Part shown: positions 9,836 through 20,143 of the stretch, one piece after another
Layout: every line of letters begins with the position of its first letter
Position numbering within the stretch: position 1 is the first letter of the stretch
Source: Saussurea involucrata
Lineage: Eukaryota > Streptophyta > Magnoliopsida > Asterales > Asteraceae
NCBI GenBank assembly: GCA_033807775.1
Contig: CM066314.1
Coordinates: 37,803,501 to 37,867,500 of the forward strand
Length of the DNA stretch: 64,000 nucleotides
Direction: 5' to 3'
Program-made: the position numbers and the translations under genes
The notes under the pieces: model-generated
Told to the model about the DNA's origin: nothing
Database searches by the model: none
What the model saw: only the letters and a program-made list of their open reading frames with translations

Positions 9836-12800
9836 TTAACCATAGTGGAGTGGAGAGTGGGATGGAATGTGGGCACTCTCATTCAGAAAATGTTTCACCC
9901 TCTGCCCATTGACTTTAAAGATTTGACCAGACTGTGGGGACTTCAATTCCACTGTTCCAAAGGGACTCACCTTGACAATGGTGTATGGTCCCGTCCAACG
10001 TGATTTTAGCTTTCCTGGAAAGAGTTTAAGACGGGAATTGAACAATAATACCTGTTGTCCCTCCATGAACTCCCTATGGTTGATTCTTCGATCATGCCAC
10101 ATCTTGGTCTTTTCCTTGTACAACTTTGCGTTTTCATAAGAGTGGCAACGCAACTCTTCTAACTCATGCAATTGTAAACTTCGCTTAATTCCCGCAGCAT
10201 CCTCACTCATGTTAAGCTCTTTAAGGGACCAAAATGCCTTGTGCTCCAATTCAATCGGTAAATGACAAGCTTTGCCAAAAACCAATTTAAAAGGAGACAT
10301 TCCCAAGGGAGTTTTGTAGGTCGTGCGATAGGCCCAAAGAGCATCATCGAGTTTGGTTGACCAATCTTTACGGTGCGGTTTAACAACTTTTTCCAAAATT
10401 CCTTTGATTTCTCGGTTTGAAAGCTCGGCTAAACCGTTGGTTTGCGGATGGTACGCGGTGGCCACTTTATGATGTATGTCATATTTAGAAAGGACCGAGG
10501 CCATGACTTTGTTTACAAAATGGGTGCCTTCGTCACTAATCAATGCCCGTGGTGTTCCAAATCGAGTGAAAATATTTTTATGCAAAAACTTTACCACGGT
10601 ATTGGCATCATTAGAATGACACGCAATGGCTTCCACCCATTTTGAAACATAGTCTACCGCAACCAAGATATAAAAATTATTATTGGAATTTGGAAAGGGT
10701 CCCATGAAATCAATCCCCCAAACATCAAAAAGTTCTACCTCTATAATGTTGTTAAGAGGCATCTCGTTCCTTTGTGACATGTTCCCGGTGCGTTGACATT
10801 GCTCACACTTTTTCACAAATTCATACGAGTCTTTAAACATAGTGGGCCAAAAGAACCCACTTTGCAAGATTTTTGCAGCAGTGCGGTTTCCACCAAAGTG
10901 GCCACCGTAGTGGGATGTGTGACAACCATGGAGTATTTGATGTTGCTCACTCCCGTGGATACAACGCCTCAATATTTGGTCCGTCCCTATCTTATATAAG
11001 AAAGGGTCGTCCCAAACATATTGTCGTATATCATGTAAAAACTTTTTAAATGGTTGCCTACTTATCCCGTGGGGTTTCAGTCCACTTGCTAAAAAGTTTT
11101 CAATGTCAACATACCAAGAAATATTATTTTCGAGATGTTGGGTTGATAACAATTGTTCATCGGGAAAATTCTCTCTGACCGGAGTGGGGTCAACAGTGCC
11201 CACTATCTTCTCGAGCCTGGACAAATGATCAGCTATCTGATTGCTTGTTCCTTTTCTATCAATGATCTCAAGGTTAAACTCTTGCAGCAATAAGACCCAC
11301 CTAATCAAGCGTGGCTTGGAATCAGCCTTGTTGATCAAGTATTTTATCGCCGCATGATCCGTGTGCACTATGACCTTCGTCCCTATCAAGTATGACCTGA
11401 AACGATCAAAAGTAAACACCACCGCAAGTAATTCTTTTTCAGTTACTGTGTAATTAATTTGAGCTTCAATCAGCGTTTTACTTGCATAATAAATGGGGTG
11501 AAAAACTTTGTTCTTTTTCTGTCCGAGAACAGCCCCCACAGCCCAATCGCTGGCGTCACACATCACTTCGAATGGGAGTGACCAGTCAGGAGTGGTCACT
11601 ATGGGTGCTGTGACCAAGGCCTCCTTGATTGTTTCGAAAGCATTTCGGCATTCTTTTGTAAAAATGAAATCTTTTTCGTGTTGTAATAGGTTGCATAAAG
11701 GTTTTGTTATTTTCGAAAAATCCTTGATGAACCTCCTATAAAAACCTGCGTGACCCAAGAAACTGCGAATACCTTTGACTGTTGTGGGTTCGGGAAGTTG
11801 TGCCACTACCTCAAGCTTGGCTTTGTCAACTTCCAACCCTCTTTTTGAGACAAGATGACCTAGGACAATACCTTCTTCTACCATAAAATGGCATTTTTCC
11901 CAATTTAAAATAAGGTCGTGGGTCTCACATCTCACTAGGCTTTTCTCTAGATTTCCTAGGCATTTGTCAAATGATGTCCCTATCACAGAAAAGTCATCCA
12001 TAAAAACTTCTATGGTGTCCTCAATCATGTCGGTAAAAATGGCCATCATACAACGTTGGAAAGTGGCCGGGGCATTACACAATCCAAATGGCATCCTCCG
12101 GAATGCAAAAGTACCGTAGGGACAAGTAAAGGTGGTCTTTTCTTGGTCCTCGGGGGCGATGTGGATTTGGTTGTATCCGGAGTATCCATCTAGAAAACAA
12201 TAAAATTCATTTCCCGCTAACCGATCAAGCATTTGGTCGATGAAAGGTAAGGGAAAGTGGTATTTCTTAGTGGCCAAGTTGAGTTGTCTATAGTCCATGC
12301 AAATTCTCCACCCCGTGACAGTCCTAGTGGGGATGAGCTCGTTCTTTTCGTTCTTCACTACGGTTGTCCCTCCCTTTTTAGGGACACATTGGACGGGGCT
12401 CACCCAACTACTACTAGCAATGGGATAGATAATACCGACATCTAACCACTTCAAAACTTCTTTCTTAACTACCTCCTTCATGATGGGATTCAACCTTCTT
12501 TGAGGTTGGACTTTCCCAGGGTGGTCACTCTCCAAGTTAATCTTATGTTGACATAAAGAGGGGCTAATACCTCTAATGTCTGCTATGGTCCAACCTATTG
12601 CCTTCTTATGCTTCATCAATAAATCAATCAGACGTTGTTCTTGGTTCTCGCTAAGTTTGGAGGAGATAATAACGAGAAGTTTATTATCCTTAGCGAGATA
12701 AGCATACTTCAAGTGGGAAGGCAATGGTTTAAGCTCTAACTCGGGAGGTTGTTCTATTAAAGGGGGCTGAACATTTTTGTCCTTCAAATCCAAAGGTTCA

Positions 12801-12970
12801 AAGGCTGCCACTATTTCGTTACACTCATCCTCAAAAGTGTCATCACTCTCAAGGTCAGAATGCTCACTCTCACTTCCCACTGTGGGTACTGTATCAAGAC
12901 TGTAGGATCCATAAATCGAACTTAAAGCAAAGCAGTCTTCGGTGTCTATATACTTAAGGGACTTGGTCAT
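9836..12970 (-). CDS. Element A pol: RT, RNase H, integrase
   Basis: An open frame of 1044 residues. The reverse transcriptase has LDGYSGY (Asp ~261) and the FMDD active site (~323-326). The RNase H region starts at CDASD (~470) and continues to ADHLSRL (~580). The integrase has an HHCC zinc module (HTSHYGGH ... CEQCQRTG, ~684-727) and a catalytic triad at about Asp754 (GIDFMG), Asp813 (ISDEG) and Glu849 (LAEL), with D35E spacing. A C-terminal GPY-type segment (RWTGPYTIVKV) follows. In relatives pol is fused in frame to protease. Here the first ATG lies in a -1/+1 frame overlapping the protease end by 17 bases. A short segment present in element B (FNVFRA) is missing at this junction, so a small deletion probably caused the shift. 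The ATG at 12970 is thus not a native start. Confidence 0.93.
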   Translation of the reverse strand: MTKSLKYIDTEDCFALSSIYGSYSLDTVPTVGSESEHSDLESDDTFEDECNEIVAAFEPLDLKDKNVQPPLIEQPPELELKPLPSHLKYAYLAKDNKLLVIISSKLSENQEQRLIDLLMKHKKAIGWTIADIRGISPSLCQHKINLESDHPGKVQPQRRLNPIMKEVVKKEVLKWLDVGIIYPIASSSWVSPVQCVPKKGGTTVVKNEKNELIPTRTVTGWRICMDYRQLNLATKKYHFPLPFIDQMLDRLAGNEFYCFLDGYSGYNQIHIAPEDQEKTTFTCPYGTFAFRRMPFGLCNAPATFQRCMMAIFTDMIEDTIEVFMDDFSVIGTSFDKCLGNLEKSLVRCETHDLILNWEKCHFMVEEGIVLGHLVSKRGLEVDKAKLEVVAQLPEPTTVKGIRSFLGHAGFYRRFIKDFSKITKPLCNLLQHEKDFIFTKECRNAFETIKEALVTAPIVTTPDWSLPFEVMCDASDWAVGAVLGQKKNKVFHPIYYASKTLIEAQINYTVTEKELLAVVFTFDRFRSYLIGTKVIVHTDHAAIKYLINKADSKPRLIRWVLLLQEFNLEIIDRKGTSNQIADHLSRLEKIVGTVDPTPVRENFPDEQLLSTQHLENNISWYVDIENFLASGLKPHGISRQPFKKFLHDIRQYVWDDPFLYKIGTDQILRRCIHGSEQHQILHGCHTSHYGGHFGGNRTAAKILQSGFFWPTMFKDSYEFVKKCEQCQRTGNMSQRNEMPLNNIIEVELFDVWGIDFMGPFPNSNNNFYILVAVDYVSKWVEAIACHSNDANTVVKFLHKNIFTRFGTPRALISDEGTHFVNKVMASVLSKYDIHHKVATAYHPQTNGLAELSNREIKGILEKVVKPHRKDWSTKLDDALWAYRTTYKTPLGMSPFKLVFGKACHLPIELEHKAFWSLKELNMSEDAAGIKRSLQLHELEELRCHSYENAKLYKEKTKMWHDRRINHREFMEGQQVLLFNSRLKLFPGKLKSRWTGPYTIVKVSPFGTVELKSPQSGQIFKVNGQRVKHFLNESAHIPSHSPLHYG

Positions 12971-13523
12971 TAACTCTCATTGTGAGTTCTCCTTTGTGCA
13001 CATCAATCAAAGTTCGTCCGGTTGCAAGAAACGGACGTCCTAAGATGATTGGGATCTCTTTATCGGCCTCATAATCTAGAACTAGAAAATCGACAGGGAA
13101 GATAAATTTATCCACTTGGACCAAAACGTCTTCTATTTTACCCTTTGGGTAGGCAATGGACCGGTCGGCTAGTTGTAATGTCACTGTTGTGGGTCTAGCC
13201 TCTCCAATACCTAACTTGTTAAAAATAGACAATGGCATCAAATTTACACTAGCTCCTAGATCACAGAGTGCTTGACCTACTTCTTGTCCTCCTATTGTGC
13301 ATGGAATGGCGAAACTACCCGGGTCTTTCAACTTAGGTGGAATCTTACTAGTAAGGAGGACACTACATTCCTCGGTTAAAGCCACAGTTTCAAACTCACC
13401 CAACTTTCTCTTTTTGTTCAAAATATCCTTTAAAAATTTAACATAGCTTGGCATTTGCTCGAGAGCCTCTACCAAGGGTATGTTAATGTGAAGTTGTTTA
13501 AAAATGTCTAAGAATTTTTTAAA
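12954..13523 (-). pseudogene. Element A aspartic protease segment of gag-pol
   Basis: Retropepsin-type protease. The active-site motif DLGAS is at residues 72-76 of the frame starting at 13475, followed by LADRS and by the ILGRPFLATGR segment near the end. The frame is open from 13523, directly after a TAA stop (13524-13526) that separates it from gag in the same frame. The residues between that stop and 13475 fit the conserved linker before protease, so the stop is a single-codon lesion. The 3' end runs out of frame with pol at 12954-12970. Confidence 0.85.
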
Positions 13524-14046
13524 TTAAACATCGACATTTTTAGGCTTCATTCTTTCAGGAAAAGGAATACTTCGTGGGTCAATTTGAGCTGACTGTGGTA
13601 TTGGCTTTGGAATAGTAGGTTTTGGAACAGGTCCAAAAGTGGGAAGGTCAGGGGTGTCGTTTCCCACTGTGGGGATGACAGTGACTTGAGGAGTGCCCAC
13701 TGTGGGGATCACAGTGACTTGAGGAGTGCCCACTGTGGGGATCACAGTGGGTATTTGAGGCGAATCATCAGACTCGAAAACGATATCTTTTAGATCCTTT
13801 CCACTCCTAAGTGTGATGGACTTGACATGTTCAGATCCTTTTCCTATCACCCTAACATGCTCGGTATCACTAGGTAACGTCCCTGGTGGTCTATTCTTAA
13901 CTTCGACTGCTAGTTGTCCTACTTGAGTCTCTATGTTCCTTATGGCTGCTTGAGTTTGATTCATAAAACCCTTGAGAATTGACTCAATCGATTGTTGAGC
14001 CTCAGCTGGTTGATTGGACCGTGGTTGGTATTGTTGTGAGGACTGT
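13524..14046 (-). pseudogene. Element A gag, C-terminal part (after insertion H)
   Basis: Continues gag after element H. It has a Gln-rich stretch, then QVGQLAVEVKNRPPG and ITLRSGKDL, which are hallmark C-terminal gag motifs of Athila-like elements. A tandem array of about 33 bases built on CCCACTGTGGGGAT (about 13665-13760) encodes a repeated TVGTPQVTVIP. Removing H and one ACTGT copy places this segment in frame with 16407-17548. Ends at TAA 13524-13526. Confidence 0.8.
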
Positions 14047-14459
14047 TGTTGATCCCATTTTTGAGCAACAATAGAAGAAATATAAAGTCCATATTTAAAT
14101 ATAGAGATAAGATATACATGAAGAACAATCATAAAGAAACTTATCTCATATTCATTGATGATTAAATATGGAGAGGAGAAATGTTGAAGAACACCACACT
14201 AAACATGAAACGACTCTCATAAGAAACTAGTCTATGTGTGTTTTTGTGTGCTTTCCATATCTCTCACTACTTGAAATAAGACTATGGACACCTCTTATAT
14301 AGGGCCATTTACACATTAGATATTTAAGATATCTAAAATCTAGACAATATCTAAAATATCTATATAAAATATCTAAGTAAATATCTATAAGAAAATATCT
14401 AAAACATTAAAATATCTTTATAAAACATTCATTTAATTAGGAGCTAATTAAAGCTAACA
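14047..14459 (-). repeat. 3' LTR of element H
   Basis: On the minus strand it starts TGTTAGCTTTAATTAGC. It contains AT-rich repeats of AGATATTTT type. It is preceded by the purine tract at 14460-14470. Confidence 0.92.
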
Positions 14460-14470
14460 ATCTCCCCCTA
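14460..14470 (-). other. Polypurine tract of element H
   Basis: Minus strand TAGGGGGAGAT, directly before the TG of the 3' LTR. Confidence 0.85.
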
Positions 14471-15974
14471 ATGTTTTATAAAGAAAGCATCATCTTATAG
14501 TCTCCCCTTTGCTTTCTTTAGAACCTTTGATGTTCCGTTCTTCAAGTCTTCAAAGCATCATGTGCTCCCCCTCAAATGTAGGCACATCCACCGAGCTTTA
14601 AACGTGAATAACAGAGGATGGAGTGACATTTAAAATGTGACAAATGTAGCTTGACACCATGAAGAACCGTTGAGAGAACACCGTTCTTGAAAGCGGAAAG
14701 AGCATGAGTGAAATGCGATGCTTTCGGTGCAGCAAGAGTCCATTGACTTTGACACAGATTCTGACCATTAAGCACACTGATTCAGACCAAAATCAAAACA
14801 TGAAAAAGTTTCACCTGTGTCTTAGGAATTCAACGCAACTGGACTCATGCGAATCGGAGCACCGAGTAGGAAGTTATGCGCGTGTTTCTGAAACAGTGCA
14901 AAGCTGACAGCAAGTAAACAAAAATCAGGCTCTGAGGTTGAGTCGCAGAGGTTCAGTCCACAGAGGCTCTGTCGGATTTCACAGAGGCTCTGTGGTGAAC
15001 AGTACCACAGATGTTGGTCGCGTGCGGCAGAGGTTTGGTCGGGTGCGGCAGAGGTTTGGTCGCCGCTCGGCAGAAGCTTAACAGAAGTGTTACACTTACT
15101 TTGACACTGATTTAGACCATTTTACCTCTGGAGTTTGAAAAAACTCAAAACACAAACAACTTTCATTAGTTTGTTATCTGTTCAGATCATCTTGAATCAC
15201 CTCTTTTCGAGCTCGTACGACAAAGATATGGTTGATTTACCACAGTCGCACAGATCTGTCCATCAGCTTTCCATCAGCACACTGTTGTCTACTTCAACGA
15301 TGCATATGACCCTTATTAATTTCGAATCTCTGAATTCTCAAAACACGAAAGCTGTTCATCAATGTGTTTTGAATCCAGGGCCTTTTGAATCGCATCAATC
15401 GGTGTTTTTATGAGTGAGATATGACCAGTTTAATACAGCAGCGCAAATCTGTCATTAAATCTGATTTGATGTAAAAGATAAGACGATCTTCATATAATTT
15501 TTAAAACCGTGAGTGCAAATAATTCGATCTCTAATTGATCAAGTCAGAAAACTAATTAGAAGAACTCAAAGTTTTAAAAAAACGTTTCAGATCAGATTTT
15601 GAACATGTAACAAAACATCAAATCTTTCTCAAACAACTTTCTCAAGACCCAAATGATTTTGTTATCCATATATAAATGTTTATGAGCAGCGGAAGACAAA
15701 CAAAATCTGGATCAAAGATAGTCTAATCTTGAAAATAAAGGTCAGATCAAACAAAGATCAACAACCTTACTACCAAGATGCAAAAAGAATTGCTATGGAC
15801 TTAAGCACACACAAGAATGAGATCATAGATCAACCATGTACTTAGTGCTTATCAAATAAAACCAATGAATGAGATAGAATCAAAACACACATATGAAGTA
15901 TATCATAAACTAAACCATCTAAAACTTCCATTGTTGCATAGATGATCGATTTTGAAGAAAAGTTTCTTCAATCG
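14471..15974 (-). other. Element H non-coding interior with CAGAGG word block
   Basis: No protein-coding signal. Positions ~14930-15085 contain a dense block of CACAGAGGCTCTGTGG-type words and two copies of TGCGGCAGAGGTTTGGTCG. The remainder is AT-rich with no recognisable feature. Confidence 0.6.
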
Positions 15975-15986
15975 GCTCTGATACCA
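15975..15986 (-). other. Primer-binding site of element H
   Basis: Minus strand TGGTATCAGAGC, complementary to the 3' end of initiator tRNA-Met, 2 nt inside the 5' LTR. Confidence 0.9.
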
Positions 15987-15988
15987 AT

Positions 15989-16401
15989 TGTTGGTTCCAT
16001 TTTTGAGCAACAATAGAAGAAATATAAAGTCCATATTTAAATATAGAGATAAGATATACATGAAGAACAATCATAAAGAAACTTATCTCATATTCATTGA
16101 TGATTAAATATGGAGAGGAGAAATGTTGAAGAACACCACACTAAACATGAAACGACTCTCATAAGAAACTAGTCTATGTGTGTTTTTGTGTGCTTTCCAT
16201 ATCTCTCACTACTTGAAATAAGACTATGGACACCTTCTATATAGGGCCATTTACACATTAGATATTTCAGATATCTAAAATCTAGACAATATCTAAAATA
16301 TCTATATAAAATATCTAAGTAAATATCTATAAGAAAATATCTAAAACATTAAAATATCTTTATAAAACATTCATTTAATTAGGAGCTAATTAAAGCTAAC
16401 A
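15989..16401 (-). repeat. 5' LTR of element H
   Basis: Partner of 14047-14459, same length, few mismatches. Right edge AGCTAACA followed by the ACTGT duplication. Confidence 0.92.
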
Positions 16402-16406
16402 ACTGT

Positions 16407-17661
16407 CCTTGGTGAAAATTCTGTGAGCTCTGCCCACTGTGATGTGGAGACTGCCCACTGTGATGTGGGGACTGCCCACTGTGGTGTTGCTGAAATCCAG
16501 GGGGGTTGTGTGGTCTTTGCTGGGTATGACTCGCCCCGTGGGGTTGGAGTCCTGGATTACCAGCCCAAGAGAAAATTGGGTGATTTCTCCAACCTGGATT
16601 ATAAGTCTGAGAGTATGGGTTGTTTCTTGGATTTGTCCCTATAACATTAACGGCTTCAGGGTTTGCTGGACAATAGTCAAAAAGATGCTCCTCTCCACAG
16701 AGGGAGAAGTTTTCGGCTAGATGAGTTCCAGAATTGACTTGGCCTCTATTTTGGTTCAAAACGATTTTTGTTAAGGCCACTAACTGCGCATTCATGGTTT
16801 TGAGCGCTTCGGAATCGATGGTGTTGGTCTTTGGTACTACTGCTCTAGGATTGGACCACTCGGTATTGTTGTTGGACACTTTTTCTAAGATTTGATATCC
16901 TTCATTGTAGGTTTTACTTGTGAATGTTCCACCGGCTGTTGCATCTAAGATGATTTTGGCTGCATTGGAAAGACCATTGTAAAAGGTCTCCAATTGGATG
17001 CAATGTGGGATGCCATGATGTGGGAACTTTCGAAGTAAATCTTTAAATCGTTCCCATGCATCCGAAACAGCCTCATCTTCTTCTTGTCTGAACAAAATTA
17101 TATCATTTCGAAACCTTACATTCATCGTTGGAGGAAAGTATTTTTGCAAACATTTATCGGCAAGTTCTTGCCAAGTGGTTATCGAGTGAGGTGCATGCGA
17201 GTTCAGCCATGACTTTGCCTTATCCCTTAGTGAAAAGGGAAAAAGTCTTAGTCTTAATGCTTCATCACTCACACCTTGCAGCTGAAAGGAATCGGTCATT
17301 TCCAAGAAAGATTTTAAGTGCGAGTGCGGATCCTCAGATGGTGACCCTCCAAACTTACCCATGGCTTGGATCATTTGAAACATCACCGGTTTGAGTTCAA
17401 AATGGTTTGCAACAATATTGGGCCTTAGAATCCCGAAGCTTAAGTTGTTAGCTCCAGAAGTAGCATAGTCTCGTATTTTTCGATCTTTGCTATCGGCAAT
17501 CGTCACTGTGGTCTCCACTATAGGTGGTGGTATTGCTGCCATGTTCACAGTGGGATCACAGGGTGTTGTCGATTTGTTTTCTTGCTTCTTCGTGTTTTTC
17601 GCAACGTTTTTTCTATTTCAAGATCTATTGGAACCAAATGTTCGAGTTGTCGTCGTGGCAT
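16407..17661 (-). pseudogene. Element A gag, N-terminal part
   Basis: Retrotransposon gag (capsid) domain. FGGSPSEDPHSHLKSFLE, then WLNSHAPHSITTWQELADKCLQKYFPP and AWERFKDLLRKFPHHGIP are the classic conserved blocks (about residues 70-185 of the 17548 frame). A MPRRQ start at 17661, similar to MPRRT of element B, lies upstream in another frame, so a frameshift near 17550 separates the native start from the domain. That shift falls inside a CACTGTG word. The knuckle-like motif LCGEEHLFDYC lacks its first Cys. Near the break at H the protein repeats HHSGQSP three times, encoded by CACTGTG words. Interrupted by element H at 16402. Confidence 0.85.
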
Positions 17662-17740
17662 GCAACACGAACAGCTTAGAAAAACGAGTTACTCGGGCTT
17701 AAACAAAAACTAATGTCTTGAGATTAAAAATCACGCCAGT

Positions 17741-17757
17741 CCCCGGCAACGGCGCCA
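17741..17757 (-). other. Primer-binding site of element A
   Basis: Minus strand TGGCGCCGTTGCCGGGG, six nt inside the 5' LTR edge. It is identical to the site of element B and is the tRNA-Asp-type site described for Athila/Tat elements. Confidence 0.9.
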
Positions 17758-17763
17758 AAAACT

Positions 17764-19337
17764 TGGTACGTGCGAAATATGTGTTTTAATCGCAGTGGGT
17801 TGCAAACTGTCCACAGTGGGAAGTGCAAGTGTACACTGTCCACTATGATCGTCACAGCAAGTAATAGTTGGTAAAATACCAGAATCGAATCTACAGAGAC
17901 TGGACAATCAAGACAATATGGTTCTCATGAGCTCCTTTTACAAGTTTCAATTAGAGAGGAAAATAATACTTTGGTTTGGTTGGTGAAATAGTTACTTTGA
18001 ATATTTTACTAAGGTTTTAAGAGGAGGAATGTAGGTTAGATTTCCCCTAGATTTTATACTAAATACCCGGTCCTAAAAGTGGTCCTTGTATTCGAGGTAG
18101 GAATTTTAGCTAGAAAAGCCCGGTTACAAAATACTCACACCGTTAGATAAAAATCTCATACTCTTAGTATTTATTGTTTTGTCAATGGCAATCTCAAAAA
18201 TGGACCTTTTCAGGTCTCGATGGAATATGTAGAGACAAATACTCTAAGTGTTTTTAATACACAAATTAGCTTGCCTATTACTCCAGTGGGTTGAGATTTT
18301 CTCACTGTGTCGACCTCACTTTCGTAAGTGTCAAAAGAATTCTTTCGAATCCCCTAACATCATTCAAGCTCGTGTCACTGCGTTCTACTTATTTCTAAGT
18401 TAAGAACTAGACTTTAGATCCTTGCAAGTGATCGGCTTGTTCGCATCCTTGGGTAAATATCGAGAATGAAAGACCAAAACAAGAAATATTCCAAGTATAA
18501 AGGTTACTCGAGCATTTTTAATAAAATCTAGGTACTTTTCCTTCCTACATCCCAAAGGATGTTTAGCCCATAACTAAAGTAAAGAAAGCAAAAGAGTAGA
18601 AGTTACACATAATTAAACTAAAAGTGACTTGAATAGAACTCATAGTGGGGAACGAGGGTTCGTCCCTGTCACTGTGTATTGCGAACTACAATTAAACTAA
18701 GAAAGTAAATTACTGAAAATTAAAGCTAGTTACTGCAGTAAATAAAAGACTAAAGCTAATGTGGTAGTTGAGAGATTTTAAGGCTAAGCAAAAACTCAAG
18801 GATGATCATAAATGATACCCAAGTGCTCCTTTATATACTAGGAGAAAGAGTTGGGTATTACACAAAAGAGGTGGGTCTTCTAAAGGGTAAAGACTGTTGG
18901 TTTAAGCTGAACATCAGCCACTTTGGATAATCCTTTTACCCAATAGATACTTTGCCAAGTCAATCTCTAAGTACAACAAGGTGTACTTGTTATCATCTTT
19001 AAGGAAGCTACTTTGTACTTCTCCAGCCCATATTTCCCTGTCATTTGAACCTTCTCAACTCCAGAAAATTAAATCCCAACTAATAGTTTCTTTTGTCTTC
19101 TTCTTGATTTGCTCGAACAGTGGGAAGCCGGAGTGGGCACTACAGTGGTCACTGCAGGATAAAACGTGAAAAACACCCAAATTCCACCAAATAATTTATT
19201 AAAGACTATGGTTTACTCTTTTTGCTCATTTTCAAGAATTATACCAAGAATGGGGGTTTTGAGAGGTGAAATGGCTGAATTTGACGAAATAAAATAGAAA
19301 ATAAAAGGAAATAATAACTCTAAAAATAGAGTTATCA
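17764..19337 (-). repeat. 5' LTR of element A
   Basis: Same 1574 bp length and ends as 4592-6165. It is followed outward (rightward) not by a target duplication but by a second copy of the element's own polypurine tract and 3' internal DNA. Confidence 0.85.
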
Positions 19338-20143
19338 CAACCTCAAACTTAAACCATTACTTGTCCCCAAGTAATAAAAAAGAAAAAATAATATAAAAAT
19401 ATCTACAAAAATAACGCATTTTGAGCTTTCAGGGACTTACCGACTTCTCACTCTGATTGGATGTTGATCTCCCTTTATAGGTACTTCTTTCGGTTCCAAA
19501 CTTTAAGCTTCACTTTTGTATTTGACGAAATCTTTCCCTTGTTTACAATTGATCAATAGGACTTTTCTTGGGTTCGAAAGGTTTGTAGCTTTGAGTGTTT
19601 TCCCAAGGGCTTTTAGCGATTATTTCCATACAAGGATCGATGATCTCTCTTTTGAGATTTTTATTTCCAAAAAGTGAGTGGTTTGGATTTTTCATGGGTA
19701 TGTACGTACACTTTCAGGCTTTATTTGGGTATGGCTATTTTTCTTGAAAGTGGGTATTCTGATGGTCCAGAATAGGCACACCTTCTTTTTTTCTGGGAGT
19801 GAGCACTTTGATGGTCCAGAAAAGGCACACCATCAATTTTGTTAGTGATACTCCGTTTTTCTTCTGTTTTTGTATTTTTGTGTTTTTCTCTTTCTTTTTT
19901 TGGAGGTGGGTATGGTTTACCCACCTCAAACTTATTACCTCACAGTGTCCGCACTGTGGGAAGACTGGAAGTCACTCTGGAAGTCTCTACCTCAAACTTA
20001 AAACTGCACAGTGTCCCCACTGTGATTTGGAAATAGGGGTGAACGAGGTGTTTCGGGGGAACAAAAAGGGTCGTGTTTGGATGCAAAAATGTCCTATATC
20101 ATTTCATTGTGCCAAGATGAGATTTGTACTTACAAAAGGATAG
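19338..20143 (-). mobile_element. Truncated tandem copy of element A 3' internal region
   Basis: Near-identical to 6166-6961, including the polypurine tract and the GATGGTCCAGAA doublet, but ending abruptly at about 20139. It abuts the outer side of the 5' LTR. On the minus strand the order is therefore partial internal, LTR, full internal, LTR, as expected after unequal recombination of tandem copies or integration of a multimer, followed by truncation. Confidence 0.7.

Larger units (their letters stand above)
14047..16401 (-). mobile_element. Element H: non-coding copia-type LTR element inside gag of A
   Basis: Identical-length LTRs (14047-14459 and 15989-16401, 413 bp, about five mismatches seen by eye) with TGTTAGC...CCAACA-type ends on the minus strand. 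Exact 5-bp target duplication ACTGT (14042-14046 and 16402-16406). The primer site TGGTATCAGAGC and polypurine tract TAGGGGGAGAT sit at the expected places. The 1.53 kb interior has no significant ORF, so this is a non-autonomous element that must have been mobilised in trans. High LTR identity indicates recent insertion. Confidence 0.93.
4592..19337 (-). mobile_element. Element A: Athila-like Ty3/gypsy retrotransposon
   Basis: Two direct repeats of exactly equal length (4592-6165 and 17764-19337, 1574 bp each) bound an internal region. Read on the minus strand it carries a tRNA-Asp-type primer site, gag, protease, RT, RNase H, integrase, a third ORF and a polypurine tract. The order gag-pro-RT-RH-INT is that of Ty3/gypsy, and the TGGCGCC-type PBS plus the third ORF point to the Athila/Tat group. 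Without insertion H the element is about 12.4 kb. Coding is broken by a nonsense codon and two frameshifts in gag-pro-pol and by two stops in ORF3. No perfect target duplication is visible, because the right side continues into a partial copy of A's own internal DNA. Confidence 0.88.
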
